Position numbers and translations under genes: made by a program. This document shows, in pieces, positions 1 to 6,906 of a DNA stretch of 11,216 nucleotides (position 1 is the stretch's first letter; every line of letters starts with the position of its first letter). Source of the stretch: QS-5-54-17 sp964489295 (GTDB lineage: Bacteria; Patescibacteriota; Saccharimonadia; QS-5-54-17); NCBI GenBank assembly GCA_964489295.1, contig CAZAXT010000019.1, positions 1-11,216 on the forward strand, in the 5' to 3' direction. The notes beneath the pieces were generated by a model. It ran no database searches, was not told the DNA's origin, and worked only from the letters and a program-made list of their open reading frames with translations.

Positions 1-1058
1 TCGATCCCGATGTGCAATCCGTGGCGGACCGCCCGCCGAACCAACCGGCGCAGCACATACCCCTGTTCTGAATTACTGGGTGCGACACCATCGGTCGCCA
101 TGAATACCGCTGAGCGTAGATGGTCGGCGATCACCCGGAACGATTCGGCTTCTGATTCGTACTGTTCACCCGATATGGATTGTAGTTGCTCTATGACCGG
201 CCAGATCAGATCAATTTTAAAAACATCGGGGCTATCGGCAGCAGCGGCCGCGATGCGCTCCAGTCCACCACCGAAATCGACATTTTTCTGCGGCAATTCC
301 TCGAAGCCGTCGCTGCGCTTGACGTATTGCATAAAGACCGAATTGCCGATTTCCAGAAACCGGCCGCAGTCACAGTTGGGATGACAATATATACCGTATT
401 CGGGGTTGTGCTCGGTACCGAAGTCGAAAAACACTTCCGAATCCGGTCCACCCGGTTCGCCCTCGGGCATACCGCTGGGTTCGCCGACCCGGCTCCACCA
501 GTTTTTACTGGCGTCGTAGTAGAATATCCGCTCACTGTCATATATGCCGCGATTGCCGCCGTCATCGTCAGATCCGATATGAGCCGTTTCGGCCGTGATG
601 TCGAGATCCGAGAATAATGATCGCCATACTTCCACCGAGTCTTCATCGCGGGGGATATTCAAATTTTCATCCCCGGCAAACGCGGTAACATACAACCGGT
701 TGGGGTCAAGCCCGATTTCCCGGGTTAAGAACGTAAAGAACCACTCCAGCTGTTGGGATTTAAAATAATCGCCCAGACTCCAGTTGCCCAGCATCTCAAA
801 GAAGGTGGTATGCCGGTTGTCACCGATTTCCTCTACGTCTTCTGCCCGGAAACAGGGCTGCGAATCCACTAACCGGGAGCCTTTGGGGTGCGGCTGTCCG
901 AGCAGGTACGGCAAAAGCGGCTGCATACCCGAACCGGTAAACAGGGTGGTCGGATCCTCATGCGGAACCAAATTCGCCCGCGGAATTTCCGTATGTCCAC
1001 GCTCCTGGAAAAAATCCAGGTAGGCTTGTCGAATCTCGTTAACCGTCATGCTGGTCAT
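1..1058 (-). CDS. alaS: Alanyl-tRNA synthetase, N-terminal part (cut by window edge)
   Basis: Class II synthetase that charges tRNA-Ala with alanine in the cytosol. Only the first 352 codons are present; the gene runs off the left edge, so the editing and C-Ala domains are not visible. Motif 1 region: LVPHEDPTTLFTGSGMQPLLP at about residues 30-50. Motif 2 region: SQPCFRAEDVEEIGDNRHTTFFEMLGNW at 66-93. Motif 3: GGGLERIA at 263-270. The usual GPCGPCSE stretch reads PGGPDSE (202-208) and the usual WNxVF stretch reads IGNSVF (237-242). A CxxxCxC cluster (C225, C229, C231) lies in the aminoacylation domain. These differences suggest the divergent AlaRS form I associate with CPR bacteria (from memory). 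The ATG at 1058 is preferred because GGGG lies 4 nt upstream; the ATG at 1049 (Met4) is the alternative. A 75-nt gap separates it from mnmA upstream, so it could be co-transcribed. Identity is certain; clade assignment is inference. Confidence 0.97.
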   Translation of the reverse strand, partial: MTSMTVNEIRQAYLDFFQERGHTEIPRANLVPHEDPTTLFTGSGMQPLLPYLLGQPHPKGSRLVDSQPCFRAEDVEEIGDNRHTTFFEMLGNWSLGDYFKSQQLEWFFTFLTREIGLDPNRLYVTAFAGDENLNIPRDEDSVEVWRSLFSDLDITAETAHIGSDDDGGNRGIYDSERIFYYDASKNWWSRVGEPSGMPEGEPGGPDSEVFFDFGTEHNPEYGIYCHPNCDCGRFLEIGNSVFMQYVKRSDGFEELPQKNVDFGGGLERIAAAAADSPDVFKIDLIWPVIEQLQSISGEQYESEAESFRVIADHLRSAVFMATDGVAPSNSEQGYVLRRLVRRAVRHGLHIGI

Positions 1059-1083
1059 TTTACCCCATCTGCTCTACCGGTTA

Positions 1084-1119
1084 AAATTTCATGTTCACTG
1101 TCCGCCGCCACTGAAATTT
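1084..1119. repeat. Small inverted repeat in the mnmA-alaS gap
   Basis: Positions 1084-1091 (AAATTTCA) and 1112-1119 (TGAAATTT) are perfect 8-bp inverted arms around a 20-nt GC-rich loop. On the minus strand the second arm is followed only by TTAA, and the stem is nearly all A-T, so this is a poor intrinsic terminator. It could be a weak protein site or chance; each arm holds most of the self-complementary octamer GAAATTTC. It fills about half of the short leader before alaS. Confidence 0.3.
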
Positions 1120-1133
1120 CAAAACTGACTCGG

Positions 1134-2210
1134 TTATGCACGAACGATACCGCCACCCACAACGTGCAACCCATCCGGAGTATCATGGTATATCACGGCG
1201 GATTGCCCGGCCGTAACCGCCCGCTCCGGTTCAGTCAGTTTGACCTCAGCGCTTTGCCCTTCAATATTCGTAACCGTAGCGGGAATCAATCGGCCGCGGT
1301 GCCGGGTGCGCACATACGTATCACGACCGGCATGCGGCGACTCATTGATCCAGTGCGTATCCGTTATGGTAAACGTATCCTGCATGAGACTCGTGAGATT
1401 CTCTGTCACGAACACCGTGTTTTCCGCCATATCCTTGGCAACCACATACAATGGCAACCCGCCGTAAGCAGCGTTACTGACAGCGCCGCCAATATCCAGA
1501 CCGTGCCGTTGCCCGATGGTATAGAACTCCGCTCCTTCGTGCTCACCCAATACCTCTCCGGTCGTATAGTGTTTGATGGGACCGGACTCGGTTTCGATGT
1601 AGTCAGCCAGAAACTCCTTGATACTGACTTCACCGATGAAACAAATTCCCTGGGAATCCGGCTTGGAAGCGGTCGGCAAACCGAGTCCCGCCGCCTTTTC
1701 CCTGACCGTATCTTTGGTGTAGGCGCCGAGCGGAAACACCGTCCGTGCAAGCGCGTCGCCCGTAACCCGGTAAAGGAAATAGCTTTGATCCTTTCCGGCA
1801 TCCACTCCGGCATACAGTTGGCTATTCCGCACCTGCGCATAATGCCCCATGGCGATCGCGTCAGCACCTTCTTCCAGCGCCGTTTCGAGAAACAATTTAA
1901 ACTTAACTTCCTGGTTGCACATGATGTCGGGGTTGGGCGTTCGACCGGCCCGGTATTCTTCCAGCATATAATCAACCACCCGATGCTTATACTCGGTTTC
2001 AAAATCAAATATACGAAGCGGAATGTCCAGTTGCGCGGCTACGCTCTGGGCATCGGCCAGATCCTGGCGCCACGGACACTCGACCCCGCCTACATCCCGG
2101 GTCCAGTTTTTCATGTAAACGCCCGTCACGTCATATCCCTGCTCTTTACACAACGCAGCGGTAACAGAACTGTCTACACCTCCGCTCATGCCGACGAATA
2201 TATGACTCAT
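1134..2210 (-). CDS. mnmA: tRNA-specific 2-thiouridylase MnmA
   Basis: Transfers sulfur to C2 of wobble uridine 34 in tRNA-Lys, -Glu and -Gln, using ATP to adenylate the base. The protein is 358 aa, the usual family length. The PP-loop SGGVDSS is at residues 9-15. The two catalytic cysteines are C98 in NPDIMCN and C190 in SQGICFIGE. TIGQRHGLDIGG (231-242) and the C-terminal barrel with TAGQSAVIY (333-341) and GGGIV are also typical. The ATG at 2210 follows AGGA with a long spacer of about 11 nt. The cysteine desulfurase two genes upstream is the likely sulfur donor, as for Bacillus YrvO-MnmA, where the two genes are adjacent. No TusA-E relay genes are visible here. It follows the ydcF-like gene by 54 nt and precedes alaS by 75 nt, on the same strand. 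Confidence 0.98.
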   Translation of the reverse strand: MSHIFVGMSGGVDSSVTAALCKEQGYDVTGVYMKNWTRDVGGVECPWRQDLADAQSVAAQLDIPLRIFDFETEYKHRVVDYMLEEYRAGRTPNPDIMCNQEVKFKLFLETALEEGADAIAMGHYAQVRNSQLYAGVDAGKDQSYFLYRVTGDALARTVFPLGAYTKDTVREKAAGLGLPTASKPDSQGICFIGEVSIKEFLADYIETESGPIKHYTTGEVLGEHEGAEFYTIGQRHGLDIGGAVSNAAYGGLPLYVVAKDMAENTVFVTENLTSLMQDTFTITDTHWINESPHAGRDTYVRTRHRGRLIPATVTNIEGQSAEVKLTEPERAVTAGQSAVIYHDTPDGLHVVGGGIVRA

Positions 2211-2264
2211 ATACTACATCCTACTTACTTATGATTCGTACACACGGTTTTCCTCTGGAAGCTG

Positions 2265-2834
2265 TTAGCTTTGGGAGAGCGTGTACAATACCTTGGGCGC
2301 TTCACTGGCGGTAATATACCACCCGAACGGAGAGCGCCACCACGTTCGTCTGCTCCATTGGTCATCCGGGGCCGGATGATTGGTGATGGCCACATCTTCA
2401 TTCAGTTGGTTTTTGAACTCAATATATGTCCGTCGCTGATGATAGGGGGACGTAACGAGAATTATACTGTCGTACTCCAACGCGTGGATCAGTGAGGCGG
2501 TGCGGTCGGCATTTTGACGGGTATTATCCGATCCTCCCTCTATGGTTATGGCCTCAGGGGATACGCCGGCATTAATAGCGATGTCCCGCATAGCAGCCGC
2601 GTTCGATTCGCTATCGGGGTCGAGCGCCGCACCGGAAAACATGATGTGGGATACCCAGTCTTCCTTATACAAGCGTACCGCTTCCATAGTCCGGGCATAG
2701 GTGTCTCCGCCGCTAACCGCGACTACAACGTCGCTTTCCGCGAGCGAATCCCGAGGTGAAATATAAATTCCGAAGGCAAGTAGCGCGCCCGCCAGACATA
2801 TCACCAGTACTACCCCTGACATCAACCACTGCAT
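2265..2834 (-). CDS. YdcF/SanA-like (DUF218) membrane-anchored protein
   Basis: A 189-aa member of the DUF218 family (ElyC/SanA/YdcF type). Relatives act at the envelope but their chemistry is mostly unsettled, so no exact function is given. Residues 5-25 form one hydrophobic N-terminal segment (membrane anchor or uncleaved signal). The rest is the Rossmann-like domain: DVVVAVSGGDTYAR (about 35-48), the acidic-loop segment MFSGAALDPDSES, then IEGGSDNTRQNADRT (family ExxSxNTxEN-like) and VTSPYHQRRTYIEF (typical family TSxxHxxRA motif). The start is ATG at 2834, 15 nt after the cysteine desulfurase stop. There is no Shine-Dalgarno sequence. Instead TGCTATACT, an extended -10, ends 6 nt before the ATG, which could give a leaderless mRNA. 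An in-frame ATG at Met5 is a less likely start. Confidence 0.88.
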   Translation of the reverse strand: MQWLMSGVVLVICLAGALLAFGIYISPRDSLAESDVVVAVSGGDTYARTMEAVRLYKEDWVSHIMFSGAALDPDSESNAAAMRDIAINAGVSPEAITIEGGSDNTRQNADRTASLIHALEYDSIILVTSPYHQRRTYIEFKNQLNEDVAITNHPAPDDQWSRRTWWRSPFGWYITASEAPKVLYTLSQS

Positions 2835-2854
2835 AGCATCAGTATAGCATCAAT
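2833..2854. repeat. 11-bp tandem duplication across a stop-start junction
   Basis: Plus-strand positions 2833-2843 and 2844-2854 are adjacent copies of an 11-mer (ATAGCATCAGT and ATAGCATCAAT, 10 of 11 identical). The pair covers the stop codon of the cysteine desulfurase gene, the candidate -10 hexamer and the ATG of the ydcF-like gene. It looks like a local slippage duplication that helped shape this junction. Confidence 0.7.
2835..2849 (-). promoter_or_regulatory. Candidate extended -10 promoter for ydcF-mnmA-alaS
   Basis: On the minus strand TGC-TATACT matches the extended -10 pattern TGn-TATAAT with one mismatch (hexamer at 2846-2841). No good -35 is found 16-18 nt upstream; extended -10 promoters can work without one. 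Exactly 6 nt separate the hexamer from the ATG at 2834, so the expected transcription start falls on or next to the A of the start codon. With no Shine-Dalgarno present, a leaderless transcript is possible. This is prediction only; read-through from the cysteine desulfurase gene is equally plausible. Confidence 0.35.
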
Positions 2855-3995
2855 CATGGCGTAACCGTGGTATACGTTCCGTCAGTACGTCGGCAGTATA
2901 GGCAATATCATCATCCGTTGTCTCCCGGCCAAAACTCAGCCGGAGTGAGCCGTTTACGTGCGTCTCTTCAAGCCCGAGTGCGACCAAAACATGATCCGGC
3001 ATATCATCGTTGGCCTTACACGCGGAACCCGTGGCCGCGCATATACCCTGGGCGTCCAGGTGGTGCACGAGCGTTTCGCCGTCAACATCGGGGAAGCTTA
3101 CGTGCACATTGTCCGCTATCCGGTGCACTGTGCTCCCGTTGACTGTTCCGCCGAGTTCTCGCACGCGGTCAAACAGCCGTTCCTGGAATGGATACAGGCG
3201 CTTCTGTTCATTGGATCGAAGGTTTTCGGCGATCTCGAGCGCCGTAGCAGTGCCGACGGCAAACGCAACGTTTTCTGTCCCGGTTCGGAGTCCCCGTTCC
3301 TGGCCGCCGCCATAAAGGATCGGTTCCAGTTCAACACCCCGCCGCACATATAGTACGCCGCTTTGTTTGGGCCCGTATATTTTGGCGCCGTTGATAGTTG
3401 CCATGTCCACCCCGATACTCGAGACATCCACGGTAGCCCTCCCTGCCGCTTGGCTGGCGTCACTATGGAGATAGAGGGGTGTTTCGTTTCCGGCTTCCCG
3501 CCGTTCAGCCCGGACATCTTCCACGGCGCGTGCAATATCGCGCAGCGGTTGGATAACCCCGATTTCGCTATTCACGTATTCGACACTGACCAGTACGGTG
3601 TCTTCCCGGATACTGGCCGCGATATCGTCTGCGCGCAGCAGTCCGTCGGACTGCACACCGACTTCCGCTACGGATGCATGAGCGTGCGCCGGACGACGGA
3701 CTGAATCATGTTCGATCGTACTGGTGACGAGTGTGCTGCCGGGGAATCGCCGCATAATTCCGGCAATGGCGACATTGTTGGCCTCGGTCGCCCCGGCGGT
3801 AAAGTAGATTTCACCAGGTTTCGCACCGAGCACGGAAGCGCTGCGTTTTCTGGCCGCATACAATTCGCTCCTTACTTCACGAGCCGCGGTATAGAGCGCC
3901 GATGGGTTATAAAAATACTCCTGCCAGTATGGCTGCATGGCCGCAAGCACCCGGTCATCAACGGGGGTCGCAGCCGCGTAATCAAGATAGATCAT
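2850..3995 (-). CDS. Cysteine desulfurase (NifS/IscS family)
   Basis: PLP enzyme that takes sulfur from L-cysteine as an enzyme persulfide and releases alanine. The protein is 381 aa, complete, of usual length. Visible elements: N-terminal YLDYAAATP; TAGATEANN (66-74) for cofactor phosphate; His96 in IEHDSV, which stacks on the PLP ring; Asp179 and Gln182 in HSDASQAAG; the PLP lysine Lys205 in NGAKIYGPKQSG; RTGTENV (237-243); and the persulfide cysteine Cys326 in ATGSACKA. The residue before the PLP lysine is Ala204, where IscS and NifS usually have His. No iscU, iscA or sufBCD lies nearby. The close partner is mnmA, so tRNA thiolation is a likely job, though general sulfur supply cannot be excluded; hence no iscS or nifS symbol. 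The ATG lies 6 nt after the preceding stop with no Shine-Dalgarno, suggesting translation by re-initiation. Confidence 0.96.
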   Translation of the reverse strand: MIYLDYAAATPVDDRVLAAMQPYWQEYFYNPSALYTAAREVRSELYAARKRSASVLGAKPGEIYFTAGATEANNVAIAGIMRRFPGSTLVTSTIEHDSVRRPAHAHASVAEVGVQSDGLLRADDIAASIREDTVLVSVEYVNSEIGVIQPLRDIARAVEDVRAERREAGNETPLYLHSDASQAAGRATVDVSSIGVDMATINGAKIYGPKQSGVLYVRRGVELEPILYGGGQERGLRTGTENVAFAVGTATALEIAENLRSNEQKRLYPFQERLFDRVRELGGTVNGSTVHRIADNVHVSFPDVDGETLVHHLDAQGICAATGSACKANDDMPDHVLVALGLEETHVNGSLRLSFGRETTDDDIAYTADVLTERIPRLRHD

Positions 3996-4001
3996 GAAAT
4001 A

Positions 4002-4355
4002 TTAGCTATATACGGTTGCCTTGACCTTATTGTAGTACACCCGCATGGCTGCTACGAGCCGGCGGGCTTCTTCGTACGGAACGGGGCGATACGGGCGATT
4101 GTCCTGAGTTCGATAGATGCCATCGGGCCGCACCAGATATCGCGTCGTCACGACCTGCCAGTCTTTACCGTTTTTGTGCCAGTCGTGGAATATCCATTCG
4201 TACGTGTCGTCATCCACCCGGCCATAGTAAAAAAAGTCGAACTTCCGCCCTTGGAAATTCTGAGGGAACAGATCCGCCGTAGCCCGGATTTCCCGGCGGG
4301 TCAAATCCTCCCGGGTTTTCCCCATACCAAACATGCGCCGTATACTTAGCAGCAC
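4002..4355 (-). CDS. Unrecognised 117-aa soluble protein
   Basis: I do not recognise this family. The 117-aa product has no signal peptide or membrane segment. It begins with a basic stretch (SIRRMFGMGKTREDLTRREIR), followed by an aromatic-rich middle (FDFFYYG, EWIFHDWHKNGKDWQVVTTRYLV, roughly 39-75) that looks like successive beta strands. It ends with a probable helix (PYEEARRLVAAMRVYYNKVKA, about 93-113), so a small alpha+beta fold is likely. Reality as a gene is well supported: it begins with GTG inside TAATGTG, one base after the stop of the 88-aa gene, with AGGAG spaced 6 nt upstream. It ends 6 nt before the cysteine desulfurase gene. The tight coupling implies co-expression with tatD and the desulfurase but does not reveal function. 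Confidence 0.8.
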   Translation of the reverse strand: MLLSIRRMFGMGKTREDLTRREIRATADLFPQNFQGRKFDFFYYGRVDDDTYEWIFHDWHKNGKDWQVVTTRYLVRPDGIYRTQDNRPYRPVPYEEARRLVAAMRVYYNKVKATVYS

Positions 4356-4356
4356 A

Positions 4357-4623
4357 TTACTCTCCTAATGCGTCCCGTCTTAATCTTTCAAGAGCGTCGC
4401 TGTGCATCCATGCTACTTTTATGAAGTTTTCTATGTCCGCGGGGTATTCTGTTGTAGTCGAAGCAGTAGCAGTTTCCTCCTGCGACCACGAGGCTTCCGA
4501 GTATGTCGCTGTATCCGTCGATTCGTGAAAAGAGACATCAGTAGCAGTCGCCTCATTACTGCCTGTCCCGGATGACTCGCCGGGAAGTTGAAACGTGGGA
4601 ATATCTTTGTTTGTCTGCGTCAT
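4357..4623 (-). CDS. Unrecognised 88-aa protein with Ser/Thr/Glu-rich N-terminal region
   Basis: No family recognised. Residues 1 to about 60 are low complexity, dominated by Thr, Ser, Ala and Glu (for example TATDVSFHESTDTATYSEAS and ETATASTTTEYP), and are probably disordered. Residues 61-88 (DIENFIKVAWMHSDALERLRRDALGE) look like one or two amphipathic helices ending in charged residues, a plausible binding segment. It has no signal peptide, membrane helix or cysteines. Its ATG overlaps the TGA of tatD in an ATGA junction, and its stop is one base from the GTG of the 117-aa gene. Those two couplings are the main reason to treat it as real. A disordered tether plus short helix suggests an adaptor or interaction role, but that is speculation. 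Confidence 0.68.
   Translation of the reverse strand: MTQTNKDIPTFQLPGESSGTGSNEATATDVSFHESTDTATYSEASWSQEETATASTTTEYPADIENFIKVAWMHSDALERLRRDALGE
4362..4366 (-). promoter_or_regulatory. Shine-Dalgarno deciding a GTG start
   Basis: AGGAG on the minus strand lies 6 nt before the GTG at 4355 and sits inside the last codons of the upstream 88-aa gene. It is one of the clearest ribosome binding sites in the window and fixes the GTG start of the 117-aa gene. The ATG at 4357 in another frame reaches a stop after three codons. Confidence 0.75.
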
Positions 4624-5390
4624 AGGTTAAACAATCTCCGTGCGTTATCAGTGGTCGCGCGGGCGATATCTTCAACCGATTCGCCGCGTACCGTGCTTAA
4701 AAATTCCGCCACCGTCCTCACGTGTGCCGAATGGTTTATATTACCACGATACGGATGAGGAGTCAAGAACGGCGCATCTGTTTCGAGGAGCAGATTATCC
4801 AATGGGACCCCCGCGGCAATCCTGCGGTGCTCAGGATCCTTACTGAATGTCATGATACCGTTCAGACCTATGTATAATCCCCGCTCTACGCACGCTCGCA
4901 TAGTCGCTTCATCAGCACTAAACGAATGCATAACTCCCCTGATATCCCGATGTTGATCAAATACTTCCAGAAAATCGTCGAATGCATCACGGACATGAAA
5001 AATCAAGGGCAACTGAACGCGTTTTGATAGATTGATCTGGGCATGGAGCGCCTCCACCTGTTCATCGCGCGGCGAATTCTCATAATGATAATCCAGCCCG
5101 CACTCGCCTACAGCTACGATGAGTTGGTGTGACGCCAATGAAGCTATACGGGAGAAATCTTCCCGATACCTCGAAGCTTCATGGGGATGTAAACCGACGC
5201 TCGCCACGCACCCGTATACATGGGCGAATTCTGCAGCCCGCTGGCTGTCATCAGCGTCCGTCCCCACGCATATCACCTGCTCTACTGACGCTTCCTGGGC
5301 GTCATGCATAAACTGCTCGGGAGAGATGTCGAAATCCTCCATATGGGGATGGGCGTGGGTATCGATAAGTGTTTCTTGCATAGCCACCAT
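4620..5390 (-). CDS. tatD: TatD family metal-dependent hydrolase (DNase)
   Basis: TIM-barrel amidohydrolase-like metalloenzyme. Family members are 3'-5' exonucleases or other DNases in DNA repair and turnover. The 256-aa protein is full length. Metal-site residues are all present: His12 and His14 in DTHAH, Glu96 in VGECGLDY, His132 in FHVRD, His155 in MHSFSA and Asp205 in ETDAPFLTP. GLHPHE (66-71) and the RGNINHSAHV segment (215-224) match conserved TatD blocks; the last usually reads RGxxNxPxxV, and Ser here replaces Pro. Start choice is open. The ATG at 5390 is the upstream option, while the ATG at 5381 (Met4) has GGTGG close before it and would give a protein starting MQETLIDTH, more like family starts. 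The gene lies 45 nt after metG, a very common pairing in bacteria, and its TGA overlaps the next gene. Confidence 0.96.
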   Translation of the reverse strand: MVAMQETLIDTHAHPHMEDFDISPEQFMHDAQEASVEQVICVGTDADDSQRAAEFAHVYGCVASVGLHPHEASRYREDFSRIASLASHQLIVAVGECGLDYHYENSPRDEQVEALHAQINLSKRVQLPLIFHVRDAFDDFLEVFDQHRDIRGVMHSFSADEATMRACVERGLYIGLNGIMTFSKDPEHRRIAAGVPLDNLLLETDAPFLTPHPYRGNINHSAHVRTVAEFLSTVRGESVEDIARATTDNARRLFNL

Positions 5391-5435
5391 TATTTCCGTG
5401 TTACAGCCTGTCTATCAAAGAGATTACCGGGAGTA

Positions 5436-6875
5436 TTATTCGGTTGTCGAGCGTTTAGGGAATAACGGACCCTGTAGCGGTTGCAACTCTTCTCCGGAAA
5501 AGGCGTCATATATCGTTTCACCGGTTTCGGGTAAAAAGGGCGCGATCAGCCAACCGACATGTGCCAGATTGGTGGCCAAATATGACAGCACTTCTCCTAG
5601 GTGCTCCTGGTCCGTCTTAGCCAGTTCCCATGGCTTTTCTTCTTCGATGTATAAATTCAAATCCTTCACGAACCGCATCACGACATCCAACGCGTGCTCG
5701 AACTGGCATTCTTTCAAGGCCTCATGGTACTCGGAAATGTCATGGGCCGGATCGCCGGCCGGACCGATCGAACCGTTTTGATACTTTTGGATCATGGAGC
5801 TGACCCGGTTCACCAGATTCCCAAGGTCATCGGCGAGATCGCTGTTGTAGACCGCTTCGAACCGTTCCCACGTAAAATCCCCGTCACTACTACTCGGCAC
5901 TTCATGCAATAAGTAGTACCGCAGCGAATCTGTTCCGTACGAATCGATGACATCCGACGGCGCGACGAAATTCCCCAGCGACTTGCTCATTTTTTCACTA
6001 TTGAAAGTAATGTAGTCGTGGACGAATAATTGCTTAGGAAGCGGAATTCCTGCCGCCAACAACATACCCGGCCAGATAGCCGCATGAAACCGTAGAATGC
6101 CTTTTCCGATGACGTGCATATCCGCCGGCCACCACTCGTCATACCCTTCCTCGGGAAAGCCAGTAGCGGTCAAGTAGTTCGTTAATGCATCAGGCCACAC
6201 GTACATGACGTGCTCAGGATCGTCAGGTACTTCGATACCCCAGCTCAACTTGTCCTTAGGACGGGAAAAACTGACATCCTGCAATCCCGCATCCAATAAG
6301 GATACAATTTCGTTCTTCCGTTTGCGGGGGATGATGCGATAGGTATCGCGTTCTATGGCGTCCCGGATCTGTTGGGTATATTTACTCAGCGCGAAAAAGT
6401 AGTTTTCTTCCTCGATAGTTTCGTACTGGCGCTTGTGATCAGGGCACACGTAATCATTAGCCCGGGCGTCAGCCTCGGTTACGTATTCTTCACATCCCAC
6501 ACAGTACCAGCCGTGGTAATAGGACTTGTAGATGTCAGCTGACAGCCGACGCCATACTTCTTGGGCGGCCTTTTTGTGATCAGTATTAGTTGTGCGTACG
6601 AATCGGTCAAAAGAAATGTTCATCCGTTCGAAAAGATGGCGCATACGTTCACTGGCTTGATCAGTAAACGTCTGTGGATCCATCTCTCGTTTTTCCGCAG
6701 CTTCAGTAATTTTAGCCCCATTTTCATCAGTGCCGACTGACAGCAAAGATGCTACACCGTGTTGCCGGTTATAACGAACGAGTACGTCAGCTTGTACTTG
6801 ATCCAGCACATTGCCTATGTGCGGATCAGTGTTGACATATGGTATAGCTGACGTAATGTAAAACGTATCTTTCAT
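5436..6875 (-). CDS. metG: Methionyl-tRNA synthetase
   Basis: Class I synthetase charging initiator and elongator tRNA-Met. The 479-aa protein has no C-terminal EMAP-like tRNA-binding domain, so it is the short form. The HIGH signature reads HIGN (19-22), with Asn at the fourth position. The connective peptide carries a CxxC/CxxH knuckle: C125, C128, C144 and H147. VWPDAL (226-231, usually VWFDAL) and FH at 263-264 belong to the methionine pocket. GKGI (257-260) replaces the usual GKDI. EKMSKSLGN (294-302) is intact. N353, R357 and W416 fit the anticodon-reading residues of the helical domain. The start is ATG at 6875, with AGGGAG ending 9 nt upstream. The gene lies 31 nt after the transglutaminase-like gene and 45 nt before tatD. 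Full length with all domains, so it is probably functional; the two altered active-site positions are unusual. Confidence 0.97.
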   Translation of the reverse strand: MKDTFYITSAIPYVNTDPHIGNVLDQVQADVLVRYNRQHGVASLLSVGTDENGAKITEAAEKREMDPQTFTDQASERMRHLFERMNISFDRFVRTTNTDHKKAAQEVWRRLSADIYKSYYHGWYCVGCEEYVTEADARANDYVCPDHKRQYETIEEENYFFALSKYTQQIRDAIERDTYRIIPRKRKNEIVSLLDAGLQDVSFSRPKDKLSWGIEVPDDPEHVMYVWPDALTNYLTATGFPEEGYDEWWPADMHVIGKGILRFHAAIWPGMLLAAGIPLPKQLFVHDYITFNSEKMSKSLGNFVAPSDVIDSYGTDSLRYYLLHEVPSSSDGDFTWERFEAVYNSDLADDLGNLVNRVSSMIQKYQNGSIGPAGDPAHDISEYHEALKECQFEHALDVVMRFVKDLNLYIEEEKPWELAKTDQEHLGEVLSYLATNLAHVGWLIAPFLPETGETIYDAFSGEELQPLQGPLFPKRSTTE

Positions 6876-6884
6876 CTTTGCTTG

Positions 6885-6903
6885 CTCCCTGATGCTGATT
6901 ATA
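6885..6903 (-). promoter_or_regulatory. Candidate -10 box and Shine-Dalgarno of metG
   Basis: The 31-nt gap before metG contains a perfect TATAAT on the minus strand (6903-6898), then AGGGAG (6890-6885) 9 nt before the ATG. A transcript starting 7 nt past the hexamer would begin right at the ribosome binding site, giving a leader of about 15 nt. No -35 match or TG extension was found, so the ribosome site is well supported but the promoter is only a possibility. Confidence 0.4.
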
Positions 6904-6906
6904 CGA

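Noticed and set aside
888..2234. Plus-strand open frame of 448 codons
   Set aside because: It lies opposite mnmA and the start of alaS, both of which carry full family motifs on the minus strand. Its translation has no recognisable domain, so it is an antisense shadow.
3708..4349. Plus-strand open frame of 213 codons
   Set aside because: Antisense to the desulfurase start and the 117-aa gene, no motif, no ribosome site, and it conflicts with well-coupled minus-strand genes.
5119..5781. Plus-strand open frame of 220 codons
   Set aside because: Antisense to tatD and the end of metG, with low-complexity Ser/Cys-rich translation typical of a shadow frame.
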